Assembly: GCA_030431185.1 (NCBI GenBank)
Contig: JAUIJO010000008.1
Location: 1-25,410 of the forward strand
From: Gammaproteobacteria bacterium
GTDB lineage: Bacteria > Pseudomonadota > Gammaproteobacteria > Xanthomonadales > Xanthomonadaceae
Length of the DNA: 25,410 nt
Direction: 5' to 3'
Of the stretch, positions 1-9,560 are shown in pieces (position 1 is the first letter of the stretch; each line of letters begins with the position of its first letter). The notes beneath the pieces are model-generated. The model was not told the origin of the DNA and searched no databases. It saw nothing but the letters and a program-made list of their open reading frames with translations. Made by a program: the position numbers and the translations under genes.

Positions 1-167
1 TCCCAGAGGCGGCGGGCATGGATGCCGGCGATGTCCTTCAACACGTCGGTACGGATGCCGAGGCGGTCGAGGGTCGGCTTCAGCCGGACATTGATTTCAT
101 CCGAGCTCAATCGACGCGGGGCGTCGATGTGGGCCAGGCCGGCGATGGCAACGTGTTGGAACAGCAT
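1..167 (-). CDS. oleA: OleA-type 3-oxoacyl-ACP synthase III homologue (5' part only)
   Basis: Only the first 55 codons lie in the window; the gene runs off the left edge. The protein begins MLFQHVAIAGLAHIDAP and continues with a DRLGIRTDVL segment and GIHARRLW. This matches my memory of the N-terminus of Xanthomonas OleA, the thiolase-fold enzyme that performs head-to-head (non-decarboxylative) Claisen condensation of two fatty acyl-CoAs in long-chain olefin synthesis. The catalytic Cys-His-Asn lie outside the window. A 90-bp gap separates it from the upstream same-strand lipoprotein gene, with only a weak candidate -10 (TATGCT, reverse strand) and no strong ribosome site. FabH proper is the main alternative, but FabH N-termini read differently. 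The oleBCD genes expected downstream would be beyond the left edge. Confidence 0.8.
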   Translation of the reverse strand, partial: MLFQHVAIAGLAHIDAPRRLSSDEINVRLKPTLDRLGIRTDVLKDIAGIHARRLW

Positions 168-257
168 GGCGGCAGCTACCAAAAACGGAAAAGCGCGCCA
201 GCATACCGCGTTGGCACCGACCTTGCATCCGCCACCGCATGGGCGCGGAAATGGAAC

Positions 258-656
258 TCAGCCGCCCAGCGGATAGGTCCGCGCGGCGCCCGCCTGGGGC
301 GCGGGGGGTGCGACGGCACTGGCGTTGCCGTTGCAGCGGTAGCCGGCGAAGCGCTGCTCGCCATCAATGGGCTCGCCGAGCGGCTGGATGGTGTCGGCGC
401 CGAGGCCGGGGCCTTCGTTGCGCGCCAGGGTTTCCAGCTCTTCGCGCACCCGCAGGGCGTTGCGGTCGTAGAACGCCACGCTGTCCTTCACCGACACGCT
501 GATCTCGCCCAGCTTCTGGCAGCCCGTCGGCGCGGCGCCGGCGCCGAGCACCCGGACGGCGCTCGCACCCGGCGCCATGTGCACCCAGGTGCAGCCGGCC
601 AGGCCGCTGGAAAGCACGAGGAGGCTGGCGGTGACGGGAATCAGGATTCGACGCAT
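258..656 (-). CDS. DUF4156-type outer-membrane lipoprotein
   Basis: 132 aa. The protein starts MRRILIPVTASLLVLSS and has a lipobox LAGC with the lipid-acceptor Cys at residue 22, so it should be exported and lipidated; Thr at +2 is consistent with sorting to the outer membrane. The mature part has two further cysteines (C46 in GCQKLGE and C108 in GYRCNG) that could form a disulfide. The layout (short lipoprotein, 'CxxLGE' motif, a conserved 'GADTI' segment) resembles the DUF4156 family, which is related to the stress sensor RcsF; the family assignment is from memory and the function is unknown. It lies on the same strand between the M16 peptidase and oleA, but hairpins separate it from the former. 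The only ATG with a plausible signal peptide was taken as start; no strong Shine-Dalgarno is visible. Confidence 0.75.
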   Translation of the reverse strand: MRRILIPVTASLLVLSSGLAGCTWVHMAPGASAVRVLGAGAAPTGCQKLGEISVSVKDSVAFYDRNALRVREELETLARNEGPGLGADTIQPLGEPIDGEQRFAGYRCNGNASAVAPPAPQAGAARTYPLGG

Positions 657-740
657 GGCGATGAAGGTCCGCGTGAGGTGGCGGGGAGGGGGCGGACATC
701 CGGTCGCGTGGCGCCGGGGACGCCCTCCGTCCCATGGAAA

Positions 741-760
741 CAGGGCGCCGGGGCGCCCTG
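741..760 (-). terminator. Stem-loop after the M16 peptidase gene
   Basis: CAGGGCGCC and GGCGCCCTG form a perfect 9-bp GC-rich stem with almost no loop. On the reverse strand it is followed by TTTCC, a very short U tract. It sits 70 nt past the M16 stop codon and 85 nt before the lipoprotein start, so it probably separates the two transcripts. The weak U tract keeps confidence moderate. Confidence 0.5.
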
Positions 761-793
761 CAAGAGGTGTCGGCCCATTCATACAGGCCGTCA

Positions 794-822
794 CCCTCCC
801 CGCCGCTGAACGACGGGGAGGG
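794..822 (-). terminator. Second stem-loop right after the M16 stop codon
   Basis: CCCTCCCCG (794-802) pairs perfectly with CGGGGAGGG (814-822) around an 11-nt loop, beginning 8 nt beyond the M16 stop codon at 830. No U tract follows on the reverse strand. It may protect the mRNA 3' end or act with the hairpin at 741-760. Confidence 0.35.
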
Positions 823-829
823 GTGTCGC

Positions 830-3739
830 TTACTGCCCCGGCTTGCCGTCGCCGTCGAGGACCTGCACGTCGCCGAGCCCCAGGGCGCGGATCGGTGCCT
901 CGATCGCCTTGAGGTCGCCGACCACGACCCAGGTCAGCTGGGCCGGATCGATCGCCTTGGCCGCCTCGGCGACCTCCGCGGGGGTCATCGCCTGGATCTC
1001 GGCATTGCGCTCGACGATGTAGTCGTCCGGGCGGTCGTAGCGGACGATGCCGCCGATGGTGCCCATCACCGATCCGGCGGTCTCGTAGGCGCCCGGCAGG
1101 CTGCGGCTCTCGTTGGCCTTGATGCGGTCGATCTCGGCCTGCGTCGGCGGCGCCTTGCCGCTGACGTATTCGCTGATCTCGCGCTGCATCTCCGCCAGCG
1201 ACTCGGCGGTCTTGTCGATCTGCACCGGCGCCAGCGCCAGCCACGGACGCTGGCCCAGGGCATTGGTCATGAGGCTGCGCGCACCATACGACCAGTGCTT
1301 GTCCTCGCGCAGGTTCATGTTGAGGCGGGCGACGAAGGAACCGCCGATCACCTCGTTGGCCATCTGCAGCAGGGTCTCGCCATCGCTGCCGGTGGGCGGC
1401 ATCAGCTCGCCGGCGAAGATGTTCGCCTGCACCGCGCCCGGCTGGTCGATCAGGTAGACCTTGGCCTTGGCGGGACGCGCGACCTCGGCGACCGCCGGGG
1501 TGGCCGGCGCATCGCCGTTGCCCTTCCAGTCGCCCAGGTGCCTGTCGAGGACCGGCACGATCTGCTTGAGCGTGGTGTCGCCGACGACGATCAGGGTCGC
1601 GTCCTCCGGGCGCACCCAGGCCCGGTGGTAGGCCGTCAGGTCGTCGCGGCCGAGCGAGGCGATGGAGGCCTCGGTGCCGGTGCCGCTGAACGGGATCCCG
1701 TAGGGGTGGCCTTCGCCGTAGAGCAGCGGCGGCAGCACGCGCAACGCGGCCGAGCTCGGGTTCGCCTTTTCCTGCTTGATGGCGGCGATCCAGCTGGCCT
1801 TCACGCGGTCGATCTCGGCGGGGTCGAAGCGCGGCTGGCGCAGCATCGTCGCGAACAGCTCCAGCGACGGATCGACGTTCTCCTTCAGGGCCGACAGGTA
1901 GGCGCTGCCGCCGTCGAGCGACGCGCTCGCGCCCAGGTTGGCGCCCAGGGCTTCGGCACGGTCGCGGAACGCCAGCGCGTCGTAGTCGCCCGCGCCTTCG
2001 TCGAGCATGCTCATGGCGAAGCTGGAAGCGCCCAGCTTGCCGTCCGCATCGGCCTTGTAGCCGCCATTGAACTCGTAGCTGAACTGCACGACGGGGACGT
2101 CGTGGCGCTCGGCGAGGATCACCTGGGTGCCGTTCTTGAGTTGGGCGCGCTGCAGTTGCGGGAAGGTCAGGGTCGGGAAGTCGGTGGGCATCGGCACGCC
2201 GGTGCTGCGGTCCACGCCGTCACCGGTGGTGCGATAGGCGGGATCGACGGCGGGGGTCGCGAACGGCGCCGGGGTCTCGGCCGGCTCCTCGGCCAGCGCG
2301 CTGCGCTCACCCGGCTCGACGACCAGGGTGTGCGAGCCTTCGCCGAGCCACTTGCGTCCCACGGCCTGCACGTCGGCGGCGTCGGTCGCGGCGATGTTGG
2401 CCAGCGACTCGCGGAAGCATCCCGGGTCGTCCTCGTACACCGCGCACTCCGCCAGGGCGTCGGCCTTGCCGCCGAAGCCGCCGATGCGTTCGATGCCGCG
2501 GATGAAGCCGGCGCGGTACACGGTCTTGGCCTGGGCCAGCTCGGCTTCGGTCGGGCCTTCGGCGACCAGCTTCTCCAGCTCTTCGTCGACGATCGCCTCG
2601 ACCCGGGCGACGTCCACGCCTTCCTTCACGCTGACCATGACCATGAAGTTGGACCCGAGCTGCGAGCCATAGGCGCCGGTGCTGACGCTGTCGGCCAGCT
2701 TGTCGCCATGCACCAGGCGCTTGTCCAGGCGCGAGGAAGCGCTGCCACCGAGCACCTGCGACAGCACCTGCAGCTGGTCGAGGTCGCGGGTGCCGACCTG
2801 GGCCACGTTCCACACGCGGTAGATGCGCGCCTGCGGCACCTTGTCCTGCATCACCTCGCGGGTGTCGGCCGGGCGCTTGGCCACGTCCACCGCCGGCTGA
2901 GCCATGGTCGGGCCGGCGGGGATGTCGCCGAAGTACCTGGCGACCTTGGCCTTGGCGGTGGCGACGTCGATGTCGCCGGCCAGCACCAGCACCGCGTTGT
3001 TGGGGCCGTACCAGGTGCGGAACCAGGTCTTCACGTCCTCCAGCGATGCGGCATTGAGGTCGTTCATCGAGCCGATGGTGCTGTGGTGGTACGGATGGCC
3101 CTTCGGGTACAGCGCGCGCCCGAGCTTCTCCCAGACCTGGCCATAGGGCTGGTTCTCGCCCTGGCGCTTCTCGTTCTGGACCACGCCGCGCTGCTCGTCG
3201 AGCACCTTCTGGTCGATGGCGCCGAGCAGGTGGCCCATGCGGTCGGACTCCATCCACAGCGCCATGTCGAGCGCGGTTGTCGGCACGTTCTGGAAGTAGT
3301 TGGTGCGGTCGGAATTGGTGGTGCCGTTCATGTCGGTCGCGCCGACCAGTTCGAAGGGCTCGAAGTACTCGCCGCGGTGGTTCTCCGAACCGTTGAACAT
3401 CAGGTGCTCGAACAGGTGGGCGAAGCCACTGCGGCCGGTCGGCTCGTCCTTGCTGCCGACGTGGTACCACACGTTGACCGCGACGATCGGCGCCTTGCGG
3501 TCGGTATGCACGATCACGCGCAGGCCGTTGGGCAGGGTGAACTCTTCGTAGGCGATATCGACCTTCGCCCCGGTCGCGGCATGCGCGGGAATGGCGGCGC
3601 CGCCGGCGAAGCCACCCAGGGCAGTGGCCAGCGCGACGGCCAGCACGCCGCGCCCCATCAGGCGCCGTCCCGCGCCTCCGGTGTTGCGGGTGGAACGGGA
3701 CACAGGCGCGGTGCGCAGGCTGCGGACAACGAAACTCAT
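830..3739 (-). CDS. Secreted M16 (insulinase/pitrilysin) family zinc metallopeptidase
   Basis: 969 aa, about the usual length for a two-repeat M16 protein. A positively charged N-terminus and a hydrophobic stretch ending PAHAA (about residues 27-55) form a signal peptide, so it should act in the periplasm or be membrane-associated. The first M16 half carries the inverted zinc motif HLFEH at 108-112 (zinc ligands H108 and H112, catalytic E111) and the distal ligand, probably E190 in VVQNEKR. The second half (from about residue 515) is the inactive M16 repeat with no HxxEH, as usual. The family cleaves peptides enclosed between its two halves. Start: two in-frame ATGs lie 6 nt apart (3745 and 3739). 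The AGGGG Shine-Dalgarno is too close to the first and 8 nt from the second, so 3739 is preferred. It is transcribed divergently from the dehydrogenase at 3945. The substrate is not evident. Confidence 0.93.
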   Translation of the reverse strand: MSFVVRSLRTAPVSRSTRNTGGAGRRLMGRGVLAVALATALGGFAGGAAIPAHAATGAKVDIAYEEFTLPNGLRVIVHTDRKAPIVAVNVWYHVGSKDEPTGRSGFAHLFEHLMFNGSENHRGEYFEPFELVGATDMNGTTNSDRTNYFQNVPTTALDMALWMESDRMGHLLGAIDQKVLDEQRGVVQNEKRQGENQPYGQVWEKLGRALYPKGHPYHHSTIGSMNDLNAASLEDVKTWFRTWYGPNNAVLVLAGDIDVATAKAKVARYFGDIPAGPTMAQPAVDVAKRPADTREVMQDKVPQARIYRVWNVAQVGTRDLDQLQVLSQVLGGSASSRLDKRLVHGDKLADSVSTGAYGSQLGSNFMVMVSVKEGVDVARVEAIVDEELEKLVAEGPTEAELAQAKTVYRAGFIRGIERIGGFGGKADALAECAVYEDDPGCFRESLANIAATDAADVQAVGRKWLGEGSHTLVVEPGERSALAEEPAETPAPFATPAVDPAYRTTGDGVDRSTGVPMPTDFPTLTFPQLQRAQLKNGTQVILAERHDVPVVQFSYEFNGGYKADADGKLGASSFAMSMLDEGAGDYDALAFRDRAEALGANLGASASLDGGSAYLSALKENVDPSLELFATMLRQPRFDPAEIDRVKASWIAAIKQEKANPSSAALRVLPPLLYGEGHPYGIPFSGTGTEASIASLGRDDLTAYHRAWVRPEDATLIVVGDTTLKQIVPVLDRHLGDWKGNGDAPATPAVAEVARPAKAKVYLIDQPGAVQANIFAGELMPPTGSDGETLLQMANEVIGGSFVARLNMNLREDKHWSYGARSLMTNALGQRPWLALAPVQIDKTAESLAEMQREISEYVSGKAPPTQAEIDRIKANESRSLPGAYETAGSVMGTIGGIVRYDRPDDYIVERNAEIQAMTPAEVAEAAKAIDPAQLTWVVVGDLKAIEAPIRALGLGDVQVLDGDGKPGQ

Positions 3740-3770
3740 GTACATCTCCCCTTCGTTCTTGATGGTGGCG

Positions 3771-3790
3771 CGGCGCCCACCATGGCGCCG
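3771..3790. promoter_or_regulatory. Inverted repeat between divergent M16 and SDR genes
   Basis: CGGCGCC (3771-3777) and GGCGCCG (3784-3790) form a 7-bp inverted repeat with a 6-nt spacer. It is 32 nt upstream of the M16 start, within the 205-bp divergent region (3740-3944) that must contain both promoters. It could be an operator or a leader hairpin of the M16 mRNA. In such GC-rich DNA a chance occurrence is possible. Confidence 0.25.
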
Positions 3791-3944
3791 GATGTCGGTG
3801 AAACGGTTCATCCTAGCCCAGGCCCGCGCCCCCGCCGTGGGCCACAAGTCCCGCCTGCCCCCCTGTCGGCCCACACCCGGCCTGCACCCGGCGTGTGCTG
3901 GGATGCGGGTGCGGGTCCCGCCGCGCCATCACAGGAGCCCTGCC

Positions 3945-4646
3945 ATGCCCTCCCCCCGCCGCTGCCTGGTCACGGGCGCCAACCGGGGCCTCGGACTGGC
4001 GTTCACCGAGGCCCTGCTCGAGCGCGGGGAGCACGTGGTCGCCACCGCCCGGAAACCCGGGCGTGCGACCGCGCTCAACGCCCTGGCCGGGGAATACCCG
4101 GGGCGGCTGCATCTGTTGCCGCTGGAACTGGGCGACCCCCGCTCCATCGATGCCCTGGTCCGCGAACTCCCCCTGGTCTGCGAGGGCATCGACCTGCTGG
4201 TCAACAATGCCGGCGTGCTGCATTCCGGCGAGCGCTTCGGCAGCGTGCCCGCCGCCAACCTCGACGACAGCTTCCGCACCAATGCCAGCGGCCCGTTGCA
4301 GCTGGCCCAGGCGCTGGCGAAACAGATCGCCGACGGCGCAAGGGTCGCCAACATCGCCTCGTCCTGGGGATCGATCGCCGGGCTCGAAGCATTCCGCACC
4401 CCGTCCTATGCGATTTCCAAGGCCGCGCAGAACATGGTCACCGCACTGCTGGCCAAGGCGCTGGCGCCCCGGGGGATCGTGGTGCTGGCGCTCAACCCGG
4501 GCTGGGTCCGGACCGACATGGGCGGTACCCACGCCGAGCTTTCCGCGGACGAGGCGGTGGCCGGGTTGCTGCAGGTGATCGACGCCGCCGGCGCGGCGGA
4601 CAGCGGGCGTTTCCTCGACTGGCGCGGCGAAGACGTACCATGGTGA
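3945..4646 (+). CDS. C-factor-like short-chain dehydrogenase/reductase
   Basis: 233 aa, a classical-length SDR. The Rossmann cofactor motif TGANRGLG is at 10-17, NNAG at 87-90, the catalytic Asn near 113, Ser around 139-143, and the YxxxK pair is Y155/K159, so the catalytic tetrad looks intact. An Arg in the glycine-rich motif hints at NADP(H) use. The short C-terminus ending GRFLDWRGEDVPW and the LNPGWVRTDMGG segment resemble the C-factor/sniffer subgroup of SDRs (cytosolic carbonyl reductases). The substrate cannot be inferred. The start is fixed by AGGAG at 3933-3937, 7 nt before the ATG; longer in-frame extensions upstream are not family-like. A GC-rich hairpin lies 10 nt after the stop. 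trmL follows on the same strand after a 121-bp gap. Confidence 0.9.
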   Translation: MPSPRRCLVTGANRGLGLAFTEALLERGEHVVATARKPGRATALNALAGEYPGRLHLLPLELGDPRSIDALVRELPLVCEGIDLLVNNAGVLHSGERFGSVPAANLDDSFRTNASGPLQLAQALAKQIADGARVANIASSWGSIAGLEAFRTPSYAISKAAQNMVTALLAKALAPRGIVVLALNPGWVRTDMGGTHAELSADEAVAGLLQVIDAAGAADSGRFLDWRGEDVPW

Positions 4647-4655
4647 GGCTTCGTC

Positions 4656-4672
4656 GCGGCCGTCCTGGCCGC
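4656..4672 (+). terminator. Short GC hairpin after the SDR gene
   Basis: GCGGCC GTCCT GGCCGC: a 6-bp stem with a 5-nt loop, starting 10 nt after the SDR stop codon. It is followed by C-rich sequence and not by a T run, so it is a weak terminator candidate at best. Confidence 0.25.
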
Positions 4673-4767
4673 CCCCCCTTGTCCAGGCGCTCCGGCCTTG
4701 GCGTGATCCGGGCAAGCCCCGCGTCGACGCCCACCGACCCCCCGGGGCGCCGTCGCCGGAATGCCCG

Positions 4768-5232
4768 ATGTTCGACGTCATCCTCTACCAGCCCGAGATC
4801 CCGCCCAATACCGGCAACGTGATCCGCCTGTGCGCCAACACCGGCGCGCGCCTGCACCTGGTCGCCCCGCTCGGGTTCGATATCGACAACAAGCAGCTGC
4901 GGCGCGCCGGCCTCGACTACCACGAGTACGCGCACATGCAGGTGCACGAGGATTTCGACCGCGCGCTGGCCACGATCGCGCCCCGGCGGCTGTTCGCCCT
5001 GAGCACGCGCGGCCGAAACCGCTACGACAGCCCCCACTATGCCGAGGGCGACGCCTTCCTCTTCGGCCCCGAGACACGCGGCCTGCCGGACGCGGTGCTC
5101 GACGCCCTGCCGCCCGGGCAACGCCTGAGGCTGCCGATGCGGCCCGACAACCGCAGCCTCAACCTGTCCAACAGCGTGGCCGTGGTGGTCTTCGAGGCCT
5201 GGCGCCAGCACGGCTTCCCCGGCGGCGCCTGA
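4768..5232 (+). CDS. trmL: tRNA (cytidine(34)-2'-O)-methyltransferase TrmL
   Basis: 154 aa, the normal length of this minimalist SPOUT methyltransferase. It methylates the 2'-O of the wobble nucleotide (C34 or cmnm5U34) in tRNA-Leu isoacceptors, using S-adenosylmethionine, as a cytosolic homodimer. The family motifs are in order: NTGNVIRL at 14-21, the glycine-rich FGPETRGLP of the trefoil knot at 99-107, and the C-terminal SAM-binding RSLNLSNSVAVVVFEAW (129-145). The protein starts MFDVILYQPEIPPNTG as in other members. A CCGGAA element 8 nt upstream could serve as ribosome site. It may be cotranscribed with the upstream SDR, but the 121-bp gap and the hairpin argue for independence. Confidence 0.96.
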   Translation: MFDVILYQPEIPPNTGNVIRLCANTGARLHLVAPLGFDIDNKQLRRAGLDYHEYAHMQVHEDFDRALATIAPRRLFALSTRGRNRYDSPHYAEGDAFLFGPETRGLPDAVLDALPPGQRLRLPMRPDNRSLNLSNSVAVVVFEAWRQHGFPGGA

Positions 5233-5333
5233 ACCCACTTTGCTGAATGCTTATCACCGGGTTTTCACATCTGATCCAGATAACTAGGGCTCATTCGCCA
5301 TCAAAGCGCATGCTGAGGCAGCCGCTGGCGATC

Positions 5334-5366
5334 CCCCGACCATGGCCTGGGACAGGGAGGTCGGGG
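5334..5366. promoter_or_regulatory. Inverted repeat upstream of the porin operon
   Basis: CCCCGACC (5334-5341) and GGTCGGGG (5359-5366) are perfect 8-bp inverted arms separated by 17 nt, ending 48 nt before the first porin start codon. The position suits a regulator binding site or a leader stem-loop controlling the three-gene unit. No regulator gene lies next to the operon. The wider gap 5233-5414 has an AT-richer part (about 5236-5290) that may hold the promoter, but no convincing -35/-10 pair was found. Confidence 0.35.
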
Positions 5367-5414
5367 CGACGTCGGCTCGTGCGTTCGAGAGTTCGCTTGG
5401 GGTTCGGGATCCAG

Positions 5415-6977
5415 ATGAAGAAAAAGCACGCAACAGTCCGCTTCCGCGTCTGCACGTTGTCGGCTGCCATTGCATTCGCCGCACTGCCCGCGCATGCGCA
5501 GGAGAACGATTCGTTGTCGATGGAACAGCGGATGCAGCGGCTGGAGCAGCGACAGGCCGAGTACGAACGCGAACTCGCGCAGCGCGATGCCCGCATCCGC
5601 GAGCTGGAGGATCAGCTGGCGACGAAGCCCACCGCGCCGCCGGAAAACGCGCCATTCGCCGCATCGCCTCCCGCTCCGGCGCCGGTCATCGCGACCCCGC
5701 CGCCCACGCCCTCCGCGCCGACAACTGCAACCCCCGACTTCACCCCGGCCGTCGCCGGTTCCGACGAAGCCAACGAGAGTCCGTTCGGACTATTCGCGCC
5801 CGGCAAGGGCTTCACTGTGGCCAAGACCGACTGGGGCGAACTGCAGCTCAGCCTGTTCACCTATCTGCGCTACCTCAACCAGGAAGGGCTGGACGACACC
5901 TACATCGATCACTTCGGCGACGTGAAGAATGTCGACATCCGCAACGACTTCCAGGTCAACAAGGTCTTCCTGTACACCAAGGGCTGGTTCCTGGACCCGC
6001 GCTTCACCTATAACTTTTATGTCTGGAGCAGCGCCACCGCACTCGGGACCGACACCAACACGCTGGTGGCCGGCAGCTTGGGCTACAAGTTCGACGATGC
6101 CCTCAGCATCGGCGGTGGCGTCTCGGCACTGCCTTCGACGCGAAGCCTGGACGGCCAGTTCCCGTTCTGGCACCGCGTGGACGCGCGCCTGATCGCCGAC
6201 GAGTTCATGCGTGGCAGCTTCACGCAGGGCGTCTGGGCCAACGGCCGCATCGCGGAGGGGCTCGACTACAAGGTCATGCTGGGCAACAACCTCAGCGCCT
6301 TCGGCGTGGCGGCCGCGCAGCTTGACGACAAGTTCGACACTTGGGCGGCCTCGCTCATCTGGATGCCGACCACCGGCGAGTTCGGCCCACGGGCCAACTT
6401 CGGCGACTACGAGTACCACGAAGACCTTGCCACCCTGTTCAGCGTGCACTTCACCAGCAGCACCGAGGACAAGCAGAGCCAGGCCACCAGCGAGGCGCCC
6501 GAGAACACGCAAATCCGGCTGTCGGACGGCGCCACGCTGTTCACGCCCGACCTGCTCGCGCCAGGCGTGACGATCGATCAGCTCGACTACCGCATGCTCG
6601 CCCTGAGCGCTGGGCTCAAGTACCGGGGTTTCTATCTAGAGGGCGAGGCCTATCGCCGCTGGCTCGATGACTTCAGGGCCAACGGCGCGCTGCCGGTGGA
6701 CGAGCTGACCGACGACGGCTTCCAGCTCAAGGCGTCGATGATGGCCGTCCCCGATACGCTCCAGGTGTTCGTGAATGGCTCCAAGATCTGGGGCGAGTAC
6801 GGCGACCCTTGGGACGCTGGGGTCGGCTTCAACTGGTGGCCGTTCAAGAAGCGCGGTTTCCGCATCAACGGCGAGCTTGTCTTCATCAACGATTCGCCGG
6901 TCGGGGCCTACAGCCTGCCCTATCCCGTTGGTGCCAATGGTTGGCTGTTCGTAACCAGCGCCGAAGTCGCGTTCTGA
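5415..6977 (+). CDS. Outer-membrane porin with N-terminal coiled coil (OprP/DcaP-like)
   Basis: 520 aa. A signal peptide ends LPAHA with predicted cleavage after residue 28. Residues 34-69 form a charged heptad-type coiled coil (SMEQRMQRLEQRQ... RIRELEDQL), as in trimeric DcaP-type porins. Residues 72-112 are a Pro/Ala-rich linker. The remainder has alternating aromatic/polar strands typical of a beta barrel (phosphate-selective porin O/P superfamily pattern) and ends in the outer-membrane signal AEVAF with terminal Phe. It should form a substrate channel in the outer membrane; the substrate is unknown. The start at MKKK gives a standard signal peptide; upstream codons give an unlikely N-terminus. 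Only 24 bp separate it from the next gene, so it is the first gene of an operon with the lipoprotein and the second porin. The exact family is less certain than the barrel fold. Confidence 0.85.
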   Translation: MKKKHATVRFRVCTLSAAIAFAALPAHAQENDSLSMEQRMQRLEQRQAEYERELAQRDARIRELEDQLATKPTAPPENAPFAASPPAPAPVIATPPPTPSAPTTATPDFTPAVAGSDEANESPFGLFAPGKGFTVAKTDWGELQLSLFTYLRYLNQEGLDDTYIDHFGDVKNVDIRNDFQVNKVFLYTKGWFLDPRFTYNFYVWSSATALGTDTNTLVAGSLGYKFDDALSIGGGVSALPSTRSLDGQFPFWHRVDARLIADEFMRGSFTQGVWANGRIAEGLDYKVMLGNNLSAFGVAAAQLDDKFDTWAASLIWMPTTGEFGPRANFGDYEYHEDLATLFSVHFTSSTEDKQSQATSEAPENTQIRLSDGATLFTPDLLAPGVTIDQLDYRMLALSAGLKYRGFYLEGEAYRRWLDDFRANGALPVDELTDDGFQLKASMMAVPDTLQVFVNGSKIWGEYGDPWDAGVGFNWWPFKKRGFRINGELVFINDSPVGAYSLPYPVGANGWLFVTSAEVAF

Positions 6978-7001
6978 AACCCACTACCTCCGGAGACTCC
7001 C

Positions 7002-8174
<1,173 letters not shown>

Positions 8175-8204
8175 GACACCCACCCTGACTGGAGTCGGCA
8201 GGAA

Positions 8205-9539
8205 ATGAGCCCAGACTTGCAAGCCTCGCGGTGTTCGCCGGCCCGTCTGCATCGCACCCGCCCCCCCCTGTTCCTCCCGCTCGCGCTGGCCCTGGTGATG
8301 CCCGCTCTCCATGCGCAGGAGACACGGGGAGACGACGAGCCCAACCGCCAGGACAGGGTGGAGACGCTCGATGTCGACCATGAGGGCCGGCAGGGCTTCG
8401 TGGAAGGCAGCGCCCTGATACTCAAGCCACGCACGTACTACCTCAACCGCGATCGCGACATTGATCCAGACAGCGTCGCATGGGCGCTGGGCGGCGCGCT
8501 TGAGTACCGTTCCGGCTGGGCATGGGACCGGATCCAGCTGGGCGGCACGCTGTACACATCGCAGAAGCTGTATGGCCCCGACGACAAGGACGGCACCCTC
8601 CTGCTCAAACCCGGGCAGGAGGGCTTCACCGTGCTGGGCGAGGCCTACATCACCGCGCGACTGGGCGGCGGCAATGGCATCCGCGTGGGCCGGCAATCCT
8701 TCGACCTGCCCTACCTGGCGCGCCACGACATCCGCATGGTGCCCAATACATTTGAAGCCATTGCGATCGGCCGTCCGGTGAACGAGGGGTTCGGCTACAT
8801 CGCCGGTTACGTGGACCGGATCAAAACCAAGAACGCCGACGAGTTCGTGCCAATGTCGGAGGCGGCCGGCGCCCCCGGCAGTGACGAGGGCCTGGGATTG
8901 TTGGCGGCGCAGTACGTCTTCAACGACGGGAGCCTGTTCGGTGCGACGTACCAGGAGGCCTTCGAGGTCTCGCAGACCCTTTTCGTGAAGGCCGAGAAGT
9001 CGTTCCAACTGACGCCGGACGTGTCCATCCGAGGCTATGCGCAGTACACCGACCAGCGCAGCACCGGTGACGCGCTGATCGGCGAGTTCGCGACCCACCT
9101 GACCTCGCTGAAGGCGGAACTCTTCACCGCGAACGCGAGCTTCCGCCTGGCCCACAGCCGCGCCGGCTGCTGCAAGGGCCTGCAGAGCCCATTCGGCGGA
9201 CCACCGAACTACCTCTCCATCATCGTCGACAACTTCGACCGCGCCGGCGAGGACGCATGGATGATCGGCATGTCCTATGACTTCGCATCGCTGGGCGTAC
9301 CGGGCTTCAGCGCGTTCAGCAACATCTCCAACGGCGACACCCCCGACAGTGGCCCGAACGCCAGCCCCGACGAGACCGAGTACGACCTGACGGTGGACTA
9401 TAAATTCAGGCAGGAAACCGTTCTGGAAGGCCTCTCCCTGCGCGTCCGCGGTGCCTGGATCGACCAGGACGAGGACCTGGGCGGTAACGACTTCTTCGAT
9501 TTCCGCATCATCGCGAACTACGCGTTCGACCTGTTCTGA
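8205..9539 (+). CDS. OprD-like outer-membrane porin
   Basis: 444 aa. A basic N-region is followed by a hydrophobic core PLFLPLALALVMP and cleavage after LHA (residue 37). The mature protein has alternating beta strands, the segment VGRQSFDLPYLARHDIRMVP typical of OprD-family barrels, long polar loops including GCC around residue 323, and the C-terminal outer-membrane signal NYAFDLF. OprD porins admit basic amino acids, peptides or aromatic acids; specificity cannot be read here. The start is uncertain: the ATG at 8205 has AGGA only 2 nt away and GGAG about 10 nt away. It is the last gene of the three-gene unit. An IS element sits about 100 bp downstream and its transposase frame runs open, antisense, through this gene. 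Confidence 0.85.
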   Translation: MSPDLQASRCSPARLHRTRPPLFLPLALALVMPALHAQETRGDDEPNRQDRVETLDVDHEGRQGFVEGSALILKPRTYYLNRDRDIDPDSVAWALGGALEYRSGWAWDRIQLGGTLYTSQKLYGPDDKDGTLLLKPGQEGFTVLGEAYITARLGGGNGIRVGRQSFDLPYLARHDIRMVPNTFEAIAIGRPVNEGFGYIAGYVDRIKTKNADEFVPMSEAAGAPGSDEGLGLLAAQYVFNDGSLFGATYQEAFEVSQTLFVKAEKSFQLTPDVSIRGYAQYTDQRSTGDALIGEFATHLTSLKAELFTANASFRLAHSRAGCCKGLQSPFGGPPNYLSIIVDNFDRAGEDAWMIGMSYDFASLGVPGFSAFSNISNGDTPDSGPNASPDETEYDLTVDYKFRQETVLEGLSLRVRGAWIDQDEDLGGNDFFDFRIIANYAFDLF

Positions 9540-9560
9540 GCGCGCATACGAGCTTATGGC

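Noticed and set aside
734..4822. Open frame of about 1360 codons on the plus strand opposite the M16 peptidase
   Set aside because: It is antisense to a gene with clear family motifs, has low-complexity Val/Arg/Gly/His composition typical of reverse-strand frames in GC-rich DNA, and has no plausible domain until it overlaps the real SDR in another frame.
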